64,000 bases of DNA, from positions 1-64,000 of the forward strand of contig JADLHO010000080.1 of the NCBI GenBank assembly GCA_020848735.1, given 5' to 3'. The DNA is from Planctomycetota bacterium. GTDB taxonomy: Bacteria; Planctomycetota; UBA1135; UBA2386. Both the position numbers and the translations under genes were made by a program. Positions 26,352 through 36,704 of this stretch are shown here, piece by piece (the stretch's first letter is position 1; every line of letters starts with the position of its first letter). Below the pieces are notes generated by a model that saw nothing but the letters and a program-made list of their open reading frames with translations, was not told where the DNA came from and did not search any database.

Positions 26352-28057
26352 GCTCTCTCCTCGCGACCCGGACCCTCACCGAGGTCCGTGCCGACGATCT
26401 CGTAGGCGTAGCCCTGTTCCGCCAGGAAGAGCTGGCGACGGGCGCTGAAATCCAGGTCGCAGGTGTCGTCGCTCACGAGCGAATAGAAGACGGCGCTGCC
26501 GCCCCCATCGCCCTTCGGGCGCAGCACGCGACCGAGCCGCTGCGCCTCCTCCTGCCGGCTGCCGAAGGTGCCGGAGACCTGCACGAGCACGTTCGCATCG
26601 GGCAGGTCGATCGCGAAATTGCCCACCTTGCTCACGACCAGCGTCTGCAAGGTGCCCTCGCGGAACAACGCATAGAGCCGCTCGCGCTCCGAGGTCGGCG
26701 TGCGCCCCGTGATGAGCTCGAGACCGAAGGTGCGCGCGAGCACGCGGAGCTGATCGAGGTACTGCCCGATGACGAGCACCCGATCGCCGGCGTGGCGCGC
26801 GAGGAGGCGGCCCACGGCATCGAGCTTGCGCTCGTTCTCCGCGGCGAGCTTCTGCCGGCGACGCGGCGCGGCACTGGCATACATCTGCGCGCGCAGCGGC
26901 CCGAGCGGCACACGCACCTCCACGCAGCGCGCCGACGCGAGCCAGCCCTGCTTCTCGAGGTCGCGCCACGGCAGCTCGTAGCGCTTCGGCCCGATCAGGG
27001 AGAAGACGTCGCCCTCGCGACCGTCCTCGCGCACGAGCGTCGCCGTGAGCCCGAGACGACGCCGCGCCTGGATCGCCGCCGTCGCGCGGAACACCGGTGC
27101 CGGCAGCAGATGGACCTCGTCGTAGACGATGAGACCCCAGTCGTTCTGCTCGAGCAGCGCGAAGTGCTGGAAGGGATCCACCTTGCTCTTGCGCCAGGTG
27201 AGGATCTGGTAGGTCGCGATCGTCACCGGGGCGACCTCCTTGCGATCGCCGGTGTACTCGCCGACCTCGTCCTCGCGGAGCGTCGTCTTGTCGAGGAGCT
27301 CCGTGCGCCACTGGCGCACCGCGACCGTGTTCGTGGTGAGGACGAGCGTCCGCGTCTTCGCGAGCGCCAGCACCGCGAGCCCCACGACGGTCTTGCCGGC
27401 ACCGCAGGGCAGCACGACGACCCCCGAACCGCCGCGCGCGGCGCCGTCCTGCCAGAACGCGGCGGCCGCCTCGCGCTGGTACTCCCGCGGCGCGAAGTCC
27501 CGGCCCGTCCGCGCCACACCGCGCAGGTCGATCGCGAGGGGCGCTCCGCCGCGGTAGCCGGCCTCGTCGCGCACGGGATAGCCGAGCTTCACGAGGCAGT
27601 GCTTGAGCACGCCGCGGTGCTCCGCCGGGAACGGCACGCCGTCCGCGTCCGCGCGCTCCGCCGCGAGCAACGGGGCGATCGAGCGCGAGCCGAGGATCGC
27701 CGCGAACTCGTCGGGATCGAGCACCTCCATCCGCAGCTCCGCCTGGTGCCTCGCCGGCACGAAGCGGATGAGCCCGTAGCGGGCATACCAGCGCCGCACC
27801 TCGTCGAGCACCGAGTTCGCGACGGGATAGCGCGAGGCCGAGCGCAGGTACTCGACGATCGCCGCGAGCGGATGGCCGAGCGCCGCGGCGTTCCAGATGC
27901 TGATCGGCGTGATGCGATAGAAGTGGACGTGCTCCGGCGACTTCTCGAGTTCGGCGAACTGCGCGAGGCGCGCGCGCGCCTCCTCGAAGCGCGGGTGCTG
28001 GACCTCCAGGAGCACCGTGCGGTCGGCCTGCACGACGAGCGGATTGGCGGCGTTCAC
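26339..28057 (-). CDS. XPB/Rad25-family DNA repair helicase (SF2)
   Basis: 572 aa from GTG 28057; GTGA overlap with the UvrA stop. The N-terminal 180 residues correspond to the XPB damage-recognition region. The helicase core has Walker A LPCGAGKT (216-223), TTNTVAVRQW, DEVH at 313-316, LTATLVREDG with the XPB-specific RED triplet at 343-345, a thumb-like insertion around 357-410, VIGQYLDQL, VSKVGNFAIDLP and motif VI QRLGRVLRP (507-514). XPB opens DNA at damage or promoters in eukaryotes and acts with nucleases in archaea. Being coupled to UvrA on one side and to a helicase-associated protein on the other suggests it works in excision repair here, but this is inference. Confidence 0.92.
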   Translation of the reverse strand: MNAANPLVVQADRTVLLEVQHPRFEEARARLAQFAELEKSPEHVHFYRITPISIWNAAALGHPLAAIVEYLRSASRYPVANSVLDEVRRWYARYGLIRFVPARHQAELRMEVLDPDEFAAILGSRSIAPLLAAERADADGVPFPAEHRGVLKHCLVKLGYPVRDEAGYRGGAPLAIDLRGVARTGRDFAPREYQREAAAAFWQDGAARGGSGVVVLPCGAGKTVVGLAVLALAKTRTLVLTTNTVAVRQWRTELLDKTTLREDEVGEYTGDRKEVAPVTIATYQILTWRKSKVDPFQHFALLEQNDWGLIVYDEVHLLPAPVFRATAAIQARRRLGLTATLVREDGREGDVFSLIGPKRYELPWRDLEKQGWLASARCVEVRVPLGPLRAQMYASAAPRRRQKLAAENERKLDAVGRLLARHAGDRVLVIGQYLDQLRVLARTFGLELITGRTPTSERERLYALFREGTLQTLVVSKVGNFAIDLPDANVLVQVSGTFGSRQEEAQRLGRVLRPKGDGGGSAVFYSLVSDDTCDLDFSARRQLFLAEQGYAYEIVGTDLGEGPGREERAWAT

Positions 28058-31000
28058 GTCGCGCTCTCCCGGTCCGCCTTCGCGGGGCGACGCTTCGACC
28101 GCGTCCGCGGGGCGACCGACGGAACCGTCGGTCGGTCGCGCCCCATCGCGGCGGCGAGGAATGGACCGGTCACGCTGTGCTGGCTCTCGATCATCGCCTC
28201 GGGGCTGCCTTCGAAGATCACCCGTCCGCCGGCGGGGCCGGCACCGGGACCGAGTTCGATCACGTGGTCCGCGCACTTCACGACGTCGAGGTGATGCTCG
28301 ACCACGATCACGCTGTCGCCGCGGGTCACGAGGCGTTGCAGCACGTCGAGGAGCTTCCGCACGTCGTCGAGGTGCAGGCCCGTCGTCGGCTCGTCGAGCA
28401 CGTAGAGCACGTGCTCCGCGGGGCGGCGTGCGAGCTGCGCCACGAGCTTGATGCGCTGGGCCTCGCCACCCGACAGCGTGTTCCCCGCCTGGCCGAGCCG
28501 CAGGTAGCCGAGGCCGACGTCGGCGAGGAGCTGCAGGGGCCGGCGGATCGACGGGTGATCCGCGAAGAAGGTCAGCGCCTCGTCGACCTCCATCGCCAGC
28601 ACGTCGGCGATCGACTTGCCGTGCAGCTCCACCGTCAGGGTCTCCGCGTCGTAGCGTCGGCCACGGCAGGTCTCGCAGGTCACCCACACGTCCGCGAGGA
28701 AGTGCATCTCGACCTTCTGCTGCCCCTTGCCCTCGCAGGCCGGACAGCGCCCTTCCGCCACGTTGAAGGAGAAGCGCCCCGGCCCGAAGCCCTTGACCCG
28801 GCTCTGCGGCAGCTGCGCGAACAGCTCACGGATCGGCCCGAAGACCCCGGTGTAGGTCGCGGGATTGCTCGCCGGCGTGGTGCCGATCGGCGACTGATCG
28901 ACGACGACCGTCACGAAGGGCGGCGCGTCCTTCGCCACGTAGCGGCCCGTCTCGAGCCGCGGCAGCAGCGTGTCCATGACGAGCGAGGACTTCCCGGAGC
29001 CCGACATGCCCGTCACCGCGACGAACCCGCCGAGCGGGAACTCGATGTCGAAGCCCGTCAGGTTGTGCGTGTCGCAGTTCGCGAGCGCCAGCGCGCCGCG
29101 CGGCTCGCGACGGACACCCGGGACCTCGATGCGCAGCTCCCCGCGGAGATACGCACCCGTCAGGCTCCCGGCCGCGGCCGCGAGCTCGCCCGGCGAACCC
29201 GCCGCGACGACCCGCCCACCGCGATGCCCCGCGCCGGGGCCCATGTCGACGACGTGGTCCGCGCGCCGGATCACCGCCTCGTCGTGCTCCACCGCGATGA
29301 CCGTGTTCCCGAGGTCGCGCAGCTCGAGGAGCGTGTCGACGAGCCGCGCCGTGTCGCTCGGGTGGAGGCCGATCGTCGGTTCGTCGAGGACGTAGAGGAC
29401 GCCGACGAGGCGGTTGCCGAGCTGCGTCGCGAGGCGGATGCGCTGGGCCTCGCCGCCCGACAACGTCGCCGCGGAGCGTTCCAACGTGAGGTAGCCGAGC
29501 CCCACCGAGCGCAGGAAGCCCAGGCGGTTGCGCAGCTCGGCCATCACGTCCTTGCCGATCGCGGTCTCGCTCGCGCGCAGGCGCAGCTTCGCGAGGCGCT
29601 CCGCGGCATCGTCGACCGAGAGGCGCGTGAACGACGGCAAGGACATGCCGCCGACGAGCACCGCCCGCTGCGCCGGCGCGAGGCGCTCCCCGTGACACGC
29701 CGGACAGCTCTCGTCGCGCATGATCGAGCCGAAGCGCTCGGCGGTGTGCGTCGGATCCTGACCGTGGTACCAGGCCTCGATCTGCCGGCAGAGCCCCTTC
29801 CACGTGACCGCCATGTCCCAGCGCTTCGTGCGCTCGGACGAGCTCGACTTGAAGACGACGTCGTAGCGCCGCTCCCCGGTGCCGAAGAGCAGGACCTGCC
29901 GCGCGGCGTCCGGCAGCTCCGCGAAGGGCAGCGCGAGGTCGAAGCCGTGCGCGGCCGCCACCGCGAGCGCCACCGTGTGGTACCAACCGCCGCGCTTGGT
30001 GAGGAAGGTGAACGCCGCGCCCTTGTGCGGGATGGCCCCGCCGAAGAGCGGCTTCTGCGGCAACGCGACCAGCAGCTCGGGAACGCAGACCGCACTGCGA
30101 CCGAGACCGGTGCACGCCGGGCAGGCCCCCGAGTGGTGGTTGAACGAGAACCAGCGCGGATGCGGGTCCTTCGGCGTCACGTGCCCGCACTCGGGACACG
30201 AGCGGTCGGTCGTGTAGATCGCCTGCTCGCCCGCGACGCTGCGCAACACGACGCGACCGTGGGCGAGCGCCTCGGCCTGCTGCACCGCGTCGACGAGGCG
30301 CGTGCGATCGTCGAAGGTCCCACGGTCGACCACGAGGAAGCACTCGTGCACGCGGTCGTCGGCGGCGATCGGGATCGGCTGCTCCAGTCGATGCTCCACC
30401 CCGTCGACGAGCACGCGCACGAAGCCCTGCTCGCGCCAGCCGCGCCGCAGCTCCTCGAGGTACTCCGCGAGCCGCCCGGCATCGGCCTTGTGCTGGGCCG
30501 GGATCGCGACCGGCGCGAGCACGTAGCCGCGGGCGGCGCCGAAGCGCTCGGCGGCGTCGCGCGCGATCGCGCCGGGTGTCCACTGCGTGAGCTCCTGGCC
30601 GTGCGTCGGACAGTGCGGACGGCCGATGCGCGCGAAGAGCCGGCGCAGGTAGTCCTGGATCTCCGTCGCCGTCGCGACCGTCGAGCGCGGGCTGCGCGTC
30701 GAGTTCTTCTGGTCGATCGCGATGGCCGGCCCGAGCCCCTCGAGCTTGTCGACCGGTGCGCGGTCCATGCGCCCCAGGAAGCGGCGCGCGTACGTCGACA
30801 TGCTCTCGACGAAGCGCCGTTGGCCCTCGCTGAACAGCGTGTCGAACGCGAGGCTGGTCTTGCCCGAACCGCTCGGGCCCGTGATCACGGTGAAGCGATC
30901 GAGCGGGATCTCGACGTCCACGCTGCGCAGGTTGTGCTTGCGCGCGCCGCGCACGGTGATCGCGGTCGGTGCCGCGACGCGCGGGGCGGGGCGGCCCTTG

Positions 31001-33858
31001 GCGAGCGGTGCCGCGCGCCGGCCGAGCATCGGGGCGAGCGCGCGCCCCGTCTGCGACTCGCGCACGCGCACGAGCTGCTCCGGCGTGCCGGTCGCGACGA
31101 TCGTGCCGCCCTTCGGTCCGCCCTCGGGACCGAGGTCCACGATCCAATCGGCGCACTTCACCACGTCGAGGTTGTGCTCGATCACGAGCACCGTGTTGCC
31201 GGCCTCGACGAGGCGCGTGAGGCACGCGAGCAGGCGCCGCACGTCGTCGAAGTGCAGTCCGGTCGTCGGCTCGTCGAGGATGTAGATCGTCTTGCCGCTC
31301 GCCGGCCGCTGCAGTTCGGTCGCGAGCTTCACGCGCTGCGCCTCGCCGCCCGAGAGCGTCGTCGAGGGCTGACCGAGCTTCACGTAGCCGAGGCCGACGT
31401 CGCGCAGCGCCTCGAGCGCGCGGGCGAGCTTCGGGAACGCCGCGAAGTGCGCGTGCGCATCGTCGACCGTCAGGTCGAGCACCTGCGCGACGTTCTTGCC
31501 CTTGAACTCGATCTCGAGCGTCTCGTCGTTGAAGCGCCGGCCATCGCAGGCCTCGCACTCGACCTCGACCGGGGCGAGGAACTGCATCTCGAGCGTGCGC
31601 ACGCCCGCGCCTTCGCAGGTCTCGCAACGGCCGCCCGCGACGTTGAACGAGAAGCGTCCCTTGCGGTACTCGCGCAGGTTCGAGTCCGGCAGCGCGGCGA
31701 ACAGCTCGCGCACGTGATCCCAGAGCCCGGTGTACGTCGCGGGGTTGCTGCGCGGCGTCCGTCCGATCGGCGACTGGTCGATCTCGACCAGCTTGTCGAG
31801 CAGGTCGATGCCTTCGACCCGCGCGTGGCGACCGGGTGCCTCGCTCGCGCCGTGCAGCTCGCGCTGCAGCACGCGCTTGAGGATGAGGTTCACGAGCGTC
31901 GACTTGCCGGACCCCGAGACGCCCGTCACGGCGACGAAGCAACCGAGCGGGACCTCGAGGTCCACGCCGCGCAGGTTGTGGTGCGCGGCCCCGAACACGC
32001 GCAACCAGCCGGAGGGACCGGCGGGCCGGCGCGTCGCGGGGATCTCGATCGCGAGCTCCCCGCGCAGGTAGCGCGCCGTCAGCGAACTGCCGTTCGCGAG
32101 CTCGGCCGGTGGGCCCGAGCCCACGATCGTGCCGCCGTGCACGCCGGCACCGGGGCCGACGTCGACGAGCCAGTCGCTGCTGCGGATCGTGTCCTCGTCG
32201 TGTTCGACGACGCAGACCGTGTTGCCGCGGTCGCGCAGCGCGCGCAGCGTGGTGAGCAGACGGCCCTGGTCGCGCGGATGCAGCCCGATGCTCGGCTCGT
32301 CGAGCACGTAGAGGATGCCGCGGAGACCCGCGCCCACCTGCGCCGCGAGCCGGATGCGCTGGCTCTCGCCGCCCGACAGCGTGTTCGCGCGGCGATCGAG
32401 CGTGAGGTAGCCGAGGCCGACCTCGTCGAGGAACGCGAGCCGGAAGGCGATCTCGCGCAGGATCTCCTCGGCGATCTGCGCGCGGTTGCCGTGCAACGCG
32501 AGACCGGCGGCCCAGCGCCGCGCGTCCTCGATCGGCAGCGCGAGGACCTCCGGCAGCGCCTGTCCTTCGAAATGCACCGCGCGCGCCGCCGCGTTCAGGC
32601 GCGTGCCCTGGCACGCGGGACAGGGCTGCGACCGCCGGTAGCGATCGAGGTGCCGCGCCGTCGCCGGACCGTGCACGGACTCGAGGTGCGGGATCAGTCC
32701 GGGGAAGGCGCCGCGCTCCTTCCCGCTCATGCGCAGCTTCTCGCCGCCGCGCTCCCAGCGGAACTCGAAGGTCTGCTTGCCGGTGCCGTGCAGCACCGCC
32801 TTCTTGGCCTTCGCGGGCAGGGCGCGCCAGGGCGTGTCGAGGTCGAAGCCGAGCGCCTCGCCGACCTGGCCGACGTGCTCGAGCCCGAGGCGACCGTAGG
32901 CGAGCTTGCCGTCGGCGGTGAAGCCGTGCAGTGCGAGTTCGCGCAGCGACGCGTCCGCGTCGCGCACGAGCAGCTCGGCGTCGAAGCGATGCACCTCGCC
33001 GAGCCCATCGCAGTCGGGGCAGGCCCCGATCGGGCTGTTGAACGAGAAGAGCCGCGGTTCGAGTTCGGGCACCGCCCCGTGTCCGGCCGGGCAGGCGCGC
33101 GCCGTCGAGAAGGTCTCCGCCCGCGACTCGTCCTCGGCGTCGAGCACGACGACCGAGCCCTCGCCGAGCTTCACCGCCTGTTCGAGCGACTCGGCGAGGC
33201 GCGAACGGTCCTCCGCGGCGACGCGCACGCGATCGACGACGAGCTCGATCGAGTGGTAGCGGTAGCGCTCGAGCGCGATGTCCTCGTCGAGCCGGCGCAC
33301 GACGCCGTCGATGCGCGCCCGCACGAAGCCGCGCGCGCGCCAGCCCGCGAGTTCCTGCCGGTACTCCCCCTTGCGCTCGCGCACCACCGGCGCGAGCACG
33401 AGCACGCGCCGGCCGTCGCGCGTCGCGAGCAGGGTCTCGACGATCCGGTCGACCGACCAGGCCTCGACGCGCGCCCCGCACTCGGGACAGCTCGGCACGC
33501 CGAGCCGTGACCAGAGCAGGCGGAGGAAGTCGGCGAGCTCGGTGAGGGTGCCGACCGTCGAGCGCGGGGAATGGCCGACCGACTTCTGGTCGATCGAGAC
33601 CGTCGGGGAGAGCCCGTCGACGAAGTCGACGCGCGGCTTCTCCATCCGCCCGAGGAACTGCCGCGCGTAGCTCGAGAGGCTCTCGAGGAAGCGCCGCTGC
33701 CCCTCCTGATAGATCGTGTTGTAGGCGAGGCTCGACTTCCCCGAGCCCGAGACGCCGGTGAAGGTCACGAGGGCGTCGCGCGGGAACTCGAGGTCGACGT
33801 TCCTCAGGTTGTGCTCGCGCGCTCCGCGGACGGTGACGTGACGCTGCGCCTCGGTCAT
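28054..33858 (-). CDS. uvrA: Tandem double UvrA (two complete UvrA units in one chain)
   Basis: 1934 aa, about twice the usual 940. Four Walker A motifs are seen: [10 protein letters not shown] near 35, [10 protein letters not shown] near 649, [10 protein letters not shown] near 997 and [10 protein letters not shown] near 1622. Four signatures follow as [11 protein letters not shown] (about 494), [11 protein letters not shown] (about 835), [11 protein letters not shown] (about 1466) and [11 protein letters not shown] (about 1794). Each half has UvrB-contact and zinc-finger regions. In the first half the ABC-I finger is altered: ACPAGHG replaces C-P-x-C. The junction is near residue 964. The unit binds distorted DNA and loads UvrB. 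A fused tandem UvrA is known in chlamydiae. The ATG at 33858 gives the standard N-terminus. The stop overlaps XPB. Confidence 0.95.
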   Translation of the reverse strand: MTEAQRHVTVRGAREHNLRNVDLEFPRDALVTFTGVSGSGKSSLAYNTIYQEGQRRFLESLSSYARQFLGRMEKPRVDFVDGLSPTVSIDQKSVGHSPRSTVGTLTELADFLRLLWSRLGVPSCPECGARVEAWSVDRIVETLLATRDGRRVLVLAPVVRERKGEYRQELAGWRARGFVRARIDGVVRRLDEDIALERYRYHSIELVVDRVRVAAEDRSRLAESLEQAVKLGEGSVVVLDAEDESRAETFSTARACPAGHGAVPELEPRLFSFNSPIGACPDCDGLGEVHRFDAELLVRDADASLRELALHGFTADGKLAYGRLGLEHVGQVGEALGFDLDTPWRALPAKAKKAVLHGTGKQTFEFRWERGGEKLRMSGKERGAFPGLIPHLESVHGPATARHLDRYRRSQPCPACQGTRLNAAARAVHFEGQALPEVLALPIEDARRWAAGLALHGNRAQIAEEILREIAFRLAFLDEVGLGYLTLDRRANTLSGGESQRIRLAAQVGAGLRGILYVLDEPSIGLHPRDQGRLLTTLRALRDRGNTVCVVEHDEDTIRSSDWLVDVGPGAGVHGGTIVGSGPPAELANGSSLTARYLRGELAIEIPATRRPAGPSGWLRVFGAAHHNLRGVDLEVPLGCFVAVTGVSGSGKSTLVNLILKRVLQRELHGASEAPGRHARVEGIDLLDKLVEIDQSPIGRTPRSNPATYTGLWDHVRELFAALPDSNLREYRKGRFSFNVAGGRCETCEGAGVRTLEMQFLAPVEVECEACDGRRFNDETLEIEFKGKNVAQVLDLTVDDAHAHFAAFPKLARALEALRDVGLGYVKLGQPSTTLSGGEAQRVKLATELQRPASGKTIYILDEPTTGLHFDDVRRLLACLTRLVEAGNTVLVIEHNLDVVKCADWIVDLGPEGGPKGGTIVATGTPEQLVRVRESQTGRALAPMLGRRAAPLAKGRPAPRVAAPTAITVRGARKHNLRSVDVEIPLDRFTVITGPSGSGKTSLAFDTLFSEGQRRFVESMSTYARRFLGRMDRAPVDKLEGLGPAIAIDQKNSTRSPRSTVATATEIQDYLRRLFARIGRPHCPTHGQELTQWTPGAIARDAAERFGAARGYVLAPVAIPAQHKADAGRLAEYLEELRRGWREQGFVRVLVDGVEHRLEQPIPIAADDRVHECFLVVDRGTFDDRTRLVDAVQQAEALAHGRVVLRSVAGEQAIYTTDRSCPECGHVTPKDPHPRWFSFNHHSGACPACTGLGRSAVCVPELLVALPQKPLFGGAIPHKGAAFTFLTKRGGWYHTVALAVAAAHGFDLALPFAELPDAARQVLLFGTGERRYDVVFKSSSSERTKRWDMAVTWKGLCRQIEAWYHGQDPTHTAERFGSIMRDESCPACHGERLAPAQRAVLVGGMSLPSFTRLSVDDAAERLAKLRLRASETAIGKDVMAELRNRLGFLRSVGLGYLTLERSAATLSGGEAQRIRLATQLGNRLVGVLYVLDEPTIGLHPSDTARLVDTLLELRDLGNTVIAVEHDEAVIRRADHVVDMGPGAGHRGGRVVAAGSPGELAAAAGSLTGAYLRGELRIEVPGVRREPRGALALANCDTHNLTGFDIEFPLGGFVAVTGMSGSGKSSLVMDTLLPRLETGRYVAKDAPPFVTVVVDQSPIGTTPASNPATYTGVFGPIRELFAQLPQSRVKGFGPGRFSFNVAEGRCPACEGKGQQKVEMHFLADVWVTCETCRGRRYDAETLTVELHGKSIADVLAMEVDEALTFFADHPSIRRPLQLLADVGLGYLRLGQAGNTLSGGEAQRIKLVAQLARRPAEHVLYVLDEPTTGLHLDDVRKLLDVLQRLVTRGDSVIVVEHHLDVVKCADHVIELGPGAGPAGGRVIFEGSPEAMIESQHSVTGPFLAAAMGRDRPTVPSVAPRTRSKRRPAKADRESAT

Positions 33859-33937
33859 CGCTGATGGGGATGCCCCGTACCGCGGGGGAACCTGGCGAGC
33901 ATAGCGCGACCCCGCGCACGCGAAGGAAGGCTCGCCG

Positions 33938-34795
33938 TCACGGTGCGCCGCCGACCGCCGCCAGCAGGTCGGTGTGGAGCAGGCCGTTGCTCGCGAGCAT
34001 CTGACCGCCGAAGAGCCAATCGCCACCGCCCGCGAGGTCGCTGACCCGACCCTTGGCCTCCTGCACGATCAGCGCGCCGGCCGCGACGTCGTAGGGCTGG
34101 AGGTAGAGCTCCCAGTAGGCGTCGACCGTGCCGTCGGCCACGAGGCAGAGATCGATCTCGGCCGAGCCCTGCCGCCGCAGGTCCCGGCAGAGGGGCAGCA
34201 CGCGACGGATGCGCTCGACGTTGTCGTCCCGACCGGGCTCGTTGCGGTTGTAGCTGAAGCCCGTGCTGAGCAGCGCATCCGCGAGTTCACGCGTCGCGCT
34301 GACCGCGATGCGCACGCCGTCGCGGAAGGCGCCGCGCCCGCGCTGCGCGGTCCAGACCTGCCCCAGCCGCGGGGCGTGCACGACCGCCACGAGCGGTTCG
34401 CCCGCCCGGTAGAGCGCGACCGCGACGCAGTACGCCGGCAGCCCGTGGACGTAATTGGTGGTGCCGTCGAGCGGGTCGACGATCCACAGGTCGCGAGCGG
34501 TCTTGCTGATCGCGCCGGCCGGGGTGAGCGCACCCTCCTCCGCGAGCACCGCGTCGTGCGGGCGTGCGGCGAGGAGCTCGGAGACCACCGCGTGCTCGGC
34601 GGCGCGGTCCGCGGCCGTGACGAGTTCGCGGCGCCGGCCCTTGCTCTCGTGGCGGATCGCACCGTGGGCCGGGGTGTGCGCGAGCAGCAGCTCGGCGCCC
34701 CGCCGCGCGGCGCGACACGCGAGCGCGAGGAGCTCGTCGAGTTCGCCTTCGCCGAGTTCGCCCTCGCCGCAACCGCCCTCGCCGACCGCGCTCAC
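33938..34795 (-). CDS. Inositol-monophosphatase-family phosphatase
   Basis: 285 aa from GTG 34795, which overlaps the dacB stop (GTGA). The family core is intact: LVTAADRAAEHAVV (58-71), LAEEGAL with the metal-binding Glu, WIVDPLDGTTNYVHG (104-118) with the DPLDGT metal site, and a C-terminal metal Asp in PYDVAAGALIVQEAKG. Substrates in the family include inositol monophosphate, fructose bisphosphate, histidinol phosphate and PAP; the local sequence does not decide. The first about 20 residues repeat GEGEL and have no counterpart in the family, so a later start is possible although none with a better context was found. Confidence 0.86.
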   Translation of the reverse strand: MSAVGEGGCGEGELGEGELDELLALACRAARRGAELLLAHTPAHGAIRHESKGRRRELVTAADRAAEHAVVSELLAARPHDAVLAEEGALTPAGAISKTARDLWIVDPLDGTTNYVHGLPAYCVAVALYRAGEPLVAVVHAPRLGQVWTAQRGRGAFRDGVRIAVSATRELADALLSTGFSYNRNEPGRDDNVERIRRVLPLCRDLRRQGSAEIDLCLVADGTVDAYWELYLQPYDVAAGALIVQEAKGRVSDLAGGGDWLFGGQMLASNGLLHTDLLAAVGGAP

Positions 34796-36237
34796 CGGCC
34801 GGCCCCGTCGAGCGCCTGCACGAGCTGCTCCTGGAGCTGCCGGGGATCGGGGGCACCGCGCCCCGCACGCTGCGTGTCGCAGAGGATCGAGAACGCGACG
34901 ATGCGATCGCCGGACTTCGCGAGGTAACCCGAGAGCGTGCTCGCGCCGTTGATCGTGCCGGTCTTCGCGCGCACGCGGCCCTCGAGACCGCTGCCGCGGA
35001 AGCGCCGCTCGAGCGTGCCGTCCTGTCCCGCGCGCGGCAGCGCCGCGATGAAGCACGCGCCGTCGGCGCGCGCCGCGACGGCGGCGAGCACGTCGACGAG
35101 GAACTGCGGCGTGCAGCGGTTGTCGCGCGAGAGCCCCGAGCCGTCGACGAACACGAGCGCGTCGGGCAGCGCGCCGCCGACGAGTCCGGGCAGCGCCTCG
35201 CGCAGGGCCGCGAGCGAACCCGGGAAGCTGGCATCGCCGCGCGCCGCACCGAGCGCGCGCAGGATCTGCTCCGCGTCGATGTTGCTCGAGTCGCGCAGCG
35301 CACGCTCCAGCGCCGGCAGGAGCGGGGTCGCGACCGGTGCGAGCTCCCGCGAGCTCGGGGGCGCGTCCGGATGGACGAGGATGCCGTGGTCGGCGAGCGC
35401 GGCCCGCAGCGCACGCACGACGACCCCGGTCGGATCCGCGCTGCTCCCGCGCACGAGGCGCGCGCTGCCCTTGGTCCAGAACGCGCCGTCGAGTTCGAGC
35501 ACCTCGTCGCGTTCGCGCACGTGGTAGCGACCGCCCTCGCGGCGATCGGCGGTGGCCCGCAGCGCACCGGTGATGCGGTAGCCGGTCCACGGTGCGACGA
35601 GGCGCGCCGCGACGCCCTCGGCGTCGGCCGCGAGCTCGATCGTCCAGGTCGAACCCTCGAGCAGCAGTCCCGAGCTCGGCGCGCAGTAGTCGAGGTGGAG
35701 CTGGTCGCGGGGCCAGCTCGCCGGCCGATCGGGTCCGACGAAGCTCCCGGCCTCGACGCGGATCCCGCGCACCGCGCCGACCCCGGCGTCGCGGAGCTGC
35801 TTCGCCACGCCGTGCAGGATGCGCTTGGGGTCGTACTCGGTGCCGCTCAGCCAGTTGGGATCGCCGCCGGCGACGACCACGAGTTCCCCCTCGCGCAGCG
35901 CGAAGCGGGTGACGAAACGATGCTCGGCACCGAGCGTCGCCAGGGCGGCGGCGGCGGTGAGCAGCTTCTGGTTGCTCGCCGGGGCGAAGCCTTCGCGCGC
36001 GCGGTGCGCCGCGAGCACGGTCGCGGCGTCGAGTTCGCGCGCGGCGATCCCGACGCGGAGACCCGCAGCCTCCGCCGCGGCGACGAGGGCCTCGACGCCC
36101 TGAGGCGCACGGCTGCGCAAGGCGCGCTGGGCCGGCAGGACGGCGGCCAGGCCGAGCGCGAGCCACGTGGCACCGAGCGATCGGCGCCGCAGCGCACGCG
36201 GGAGAATCGAGACGGCAGGGAGAGCCGGGCGACGCAT
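34792..36237 (-). CDS. dacB: D-alanyl-D-alanine carboxypeptidase/endopeptidase, PBP4 (DacB) type
   Basis: 481 aa starting at ATG 36237, which begins a basic signal sequence (LGATWLALGLAAVLPAQ). All three penicillin-binding motifs are present: SxxK as ASNQK (Ser88, Lys91), SxN as SSN at about 316 and KTG as KTGTINGA at about 425. Between motifs 1 and 2 is the long insert typical of class C low-mass PBPs, with VVAGGDPNWLSG. The enzyme trims cross-links or pentapeptides of peptidoglycan in the periplasm. That it is present agrees with reports that many planctomycetes keep a peptidoglycan wall. Its stop overlaps the phosphatase gene. Confidence 0.92.
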   Translation of the reverse strand: MRRPALPAVSILPRALRRRSLGATWLALGLAAVLPAQRALRSRAPQGVEALVAAAEAAGLRVGIAARELDAATVLAAHRAREGFAPASNQKLLTAAAALATLGAEHRFVTRFALREGELVVVAGGDPNWLSGTEYDPKRILHGVAKQLRDAGVGAVRGIRVEAGSFVGPDRPASWPRDQLHLDYCAPSSGLLLEGSTWTIELAADAEGVAARLVAPWTGYRITGALRATADRREGGRYHVRERDEVLELDGAFWTKGSARLVRGSSADPTGVVVRALRAALADHGILVHPDAPPSSRELAPVATPLLPALERALRDSSNIDAEQILRALGAARGDASFPGSLAALREALPGLVGGALPDALVFVDGSGLSRDNRCTPQFLVDVLAAVAARADGACFIAALPRAGQDGTLERRFRGSGLEGRVRAKTGTINGASTLSGYLAKSGDRIVAFSILCDTQRAGRGAPDPRQLQEQLVQALDGAGR

Positions 36238-36514
36238 GTGCCGCGAGCGTAGCGTGCGCCCGCAGGGCGTCGCGAGAAGCCCTTGGCGCGCGCCATCCGG
36301 CTCGGCACGCGAAGGCCCGACGAGCCCGACGAAAATCTTGTGCGCGAGGCGCGGCCCGGACGACCGCATGCCGTCTCGGGCGCTCGGCGGACGACGAAGT
36401 CACGGTGCCGTCGGCCGCTAGATTCGGGGTGGACTCGCGGCGAGCCCCACCATATGCAGTGCCCCCCGCGGCACCGCGCCAGGGTGGAACGGCGCCGCGA
36501 CCCCCCGATCAGCA

Positions 36515-36552
36515 TCACGGTCAGTAGCCAGCTTCACGGTCAGGAGTCAGGT
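36515..36552 (+). repeat. 19-bp tandem direct repeat upstream of nrdJ
   Basis: Two head-to-tail 19-bp units, 36515-36533 and 36534-36552, match at 16 of 19 positions and share TCACGGTCAG at their left end. The second contains GGTCAGGAGTC, partly like a B12 box (AGYCMGGAGACC). The pair could be two binding sites for a regulator, part of a folded leader, or a chance duplication. Confidence 0.6.
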
Positions 36553-36557
36553 GGCAC

Positions 36558-36577
36558 GGCCCCCGTCCGCGGGGGCC
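36558..36577 (+). other. Perfect hairpin in nrdJ leader
   Basis: GGCCCCCG pairs with CGGGGGCC over 8 bp around a TCCG loop. No T tract follows, so it is more likely a folded leader element than an intrinsic terminator. Confidence 0.55.
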
Positions 36578-36682
36578 ACGCCGGGTGGGCTCGCGACGCC
36601 TTCGCTCTCGGCGCCGCAGCCGCATCGCCCGTGCGCGCCGAGTTCTGCGGTCTGTCGAGCCAAGTCTCACGCCGAGTGTCGA

Positions 36683-36704
36683 GCCGACCCGGGCACGGGT
36701 CGGC
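36683..36704 (+). other. Second perfect hairpin in nrdJ leader
   Basis: GCCGACCCG pairs with CGGGTCGGC over 9 bp around a GGCA loop, about 200 bp before the nrdJ start. A DNA palindrome for a protein is an alternative reading. Confidence 0.55.

Noticed and set aside
28177-33510. A 1777-codon open frame on the plus strand antisense to uvrA
   Set aside because: It is a shadow of the GC-rich uvrA gene: composition is dominated by Arg, Ala, Glu, Asp, Val and His, with no domain, signal peptide or ordered motif, while the opposite strand encodes complete UvrA motifs.
36515-36580. Cobalamin riboswitch before nrdJ
   Set aside because: Only a partial B12-box-like match (GGTCAGGAGTC) is present. The rest of the conserved core could not be found, so I report a structured leader rather than a riboswitch.
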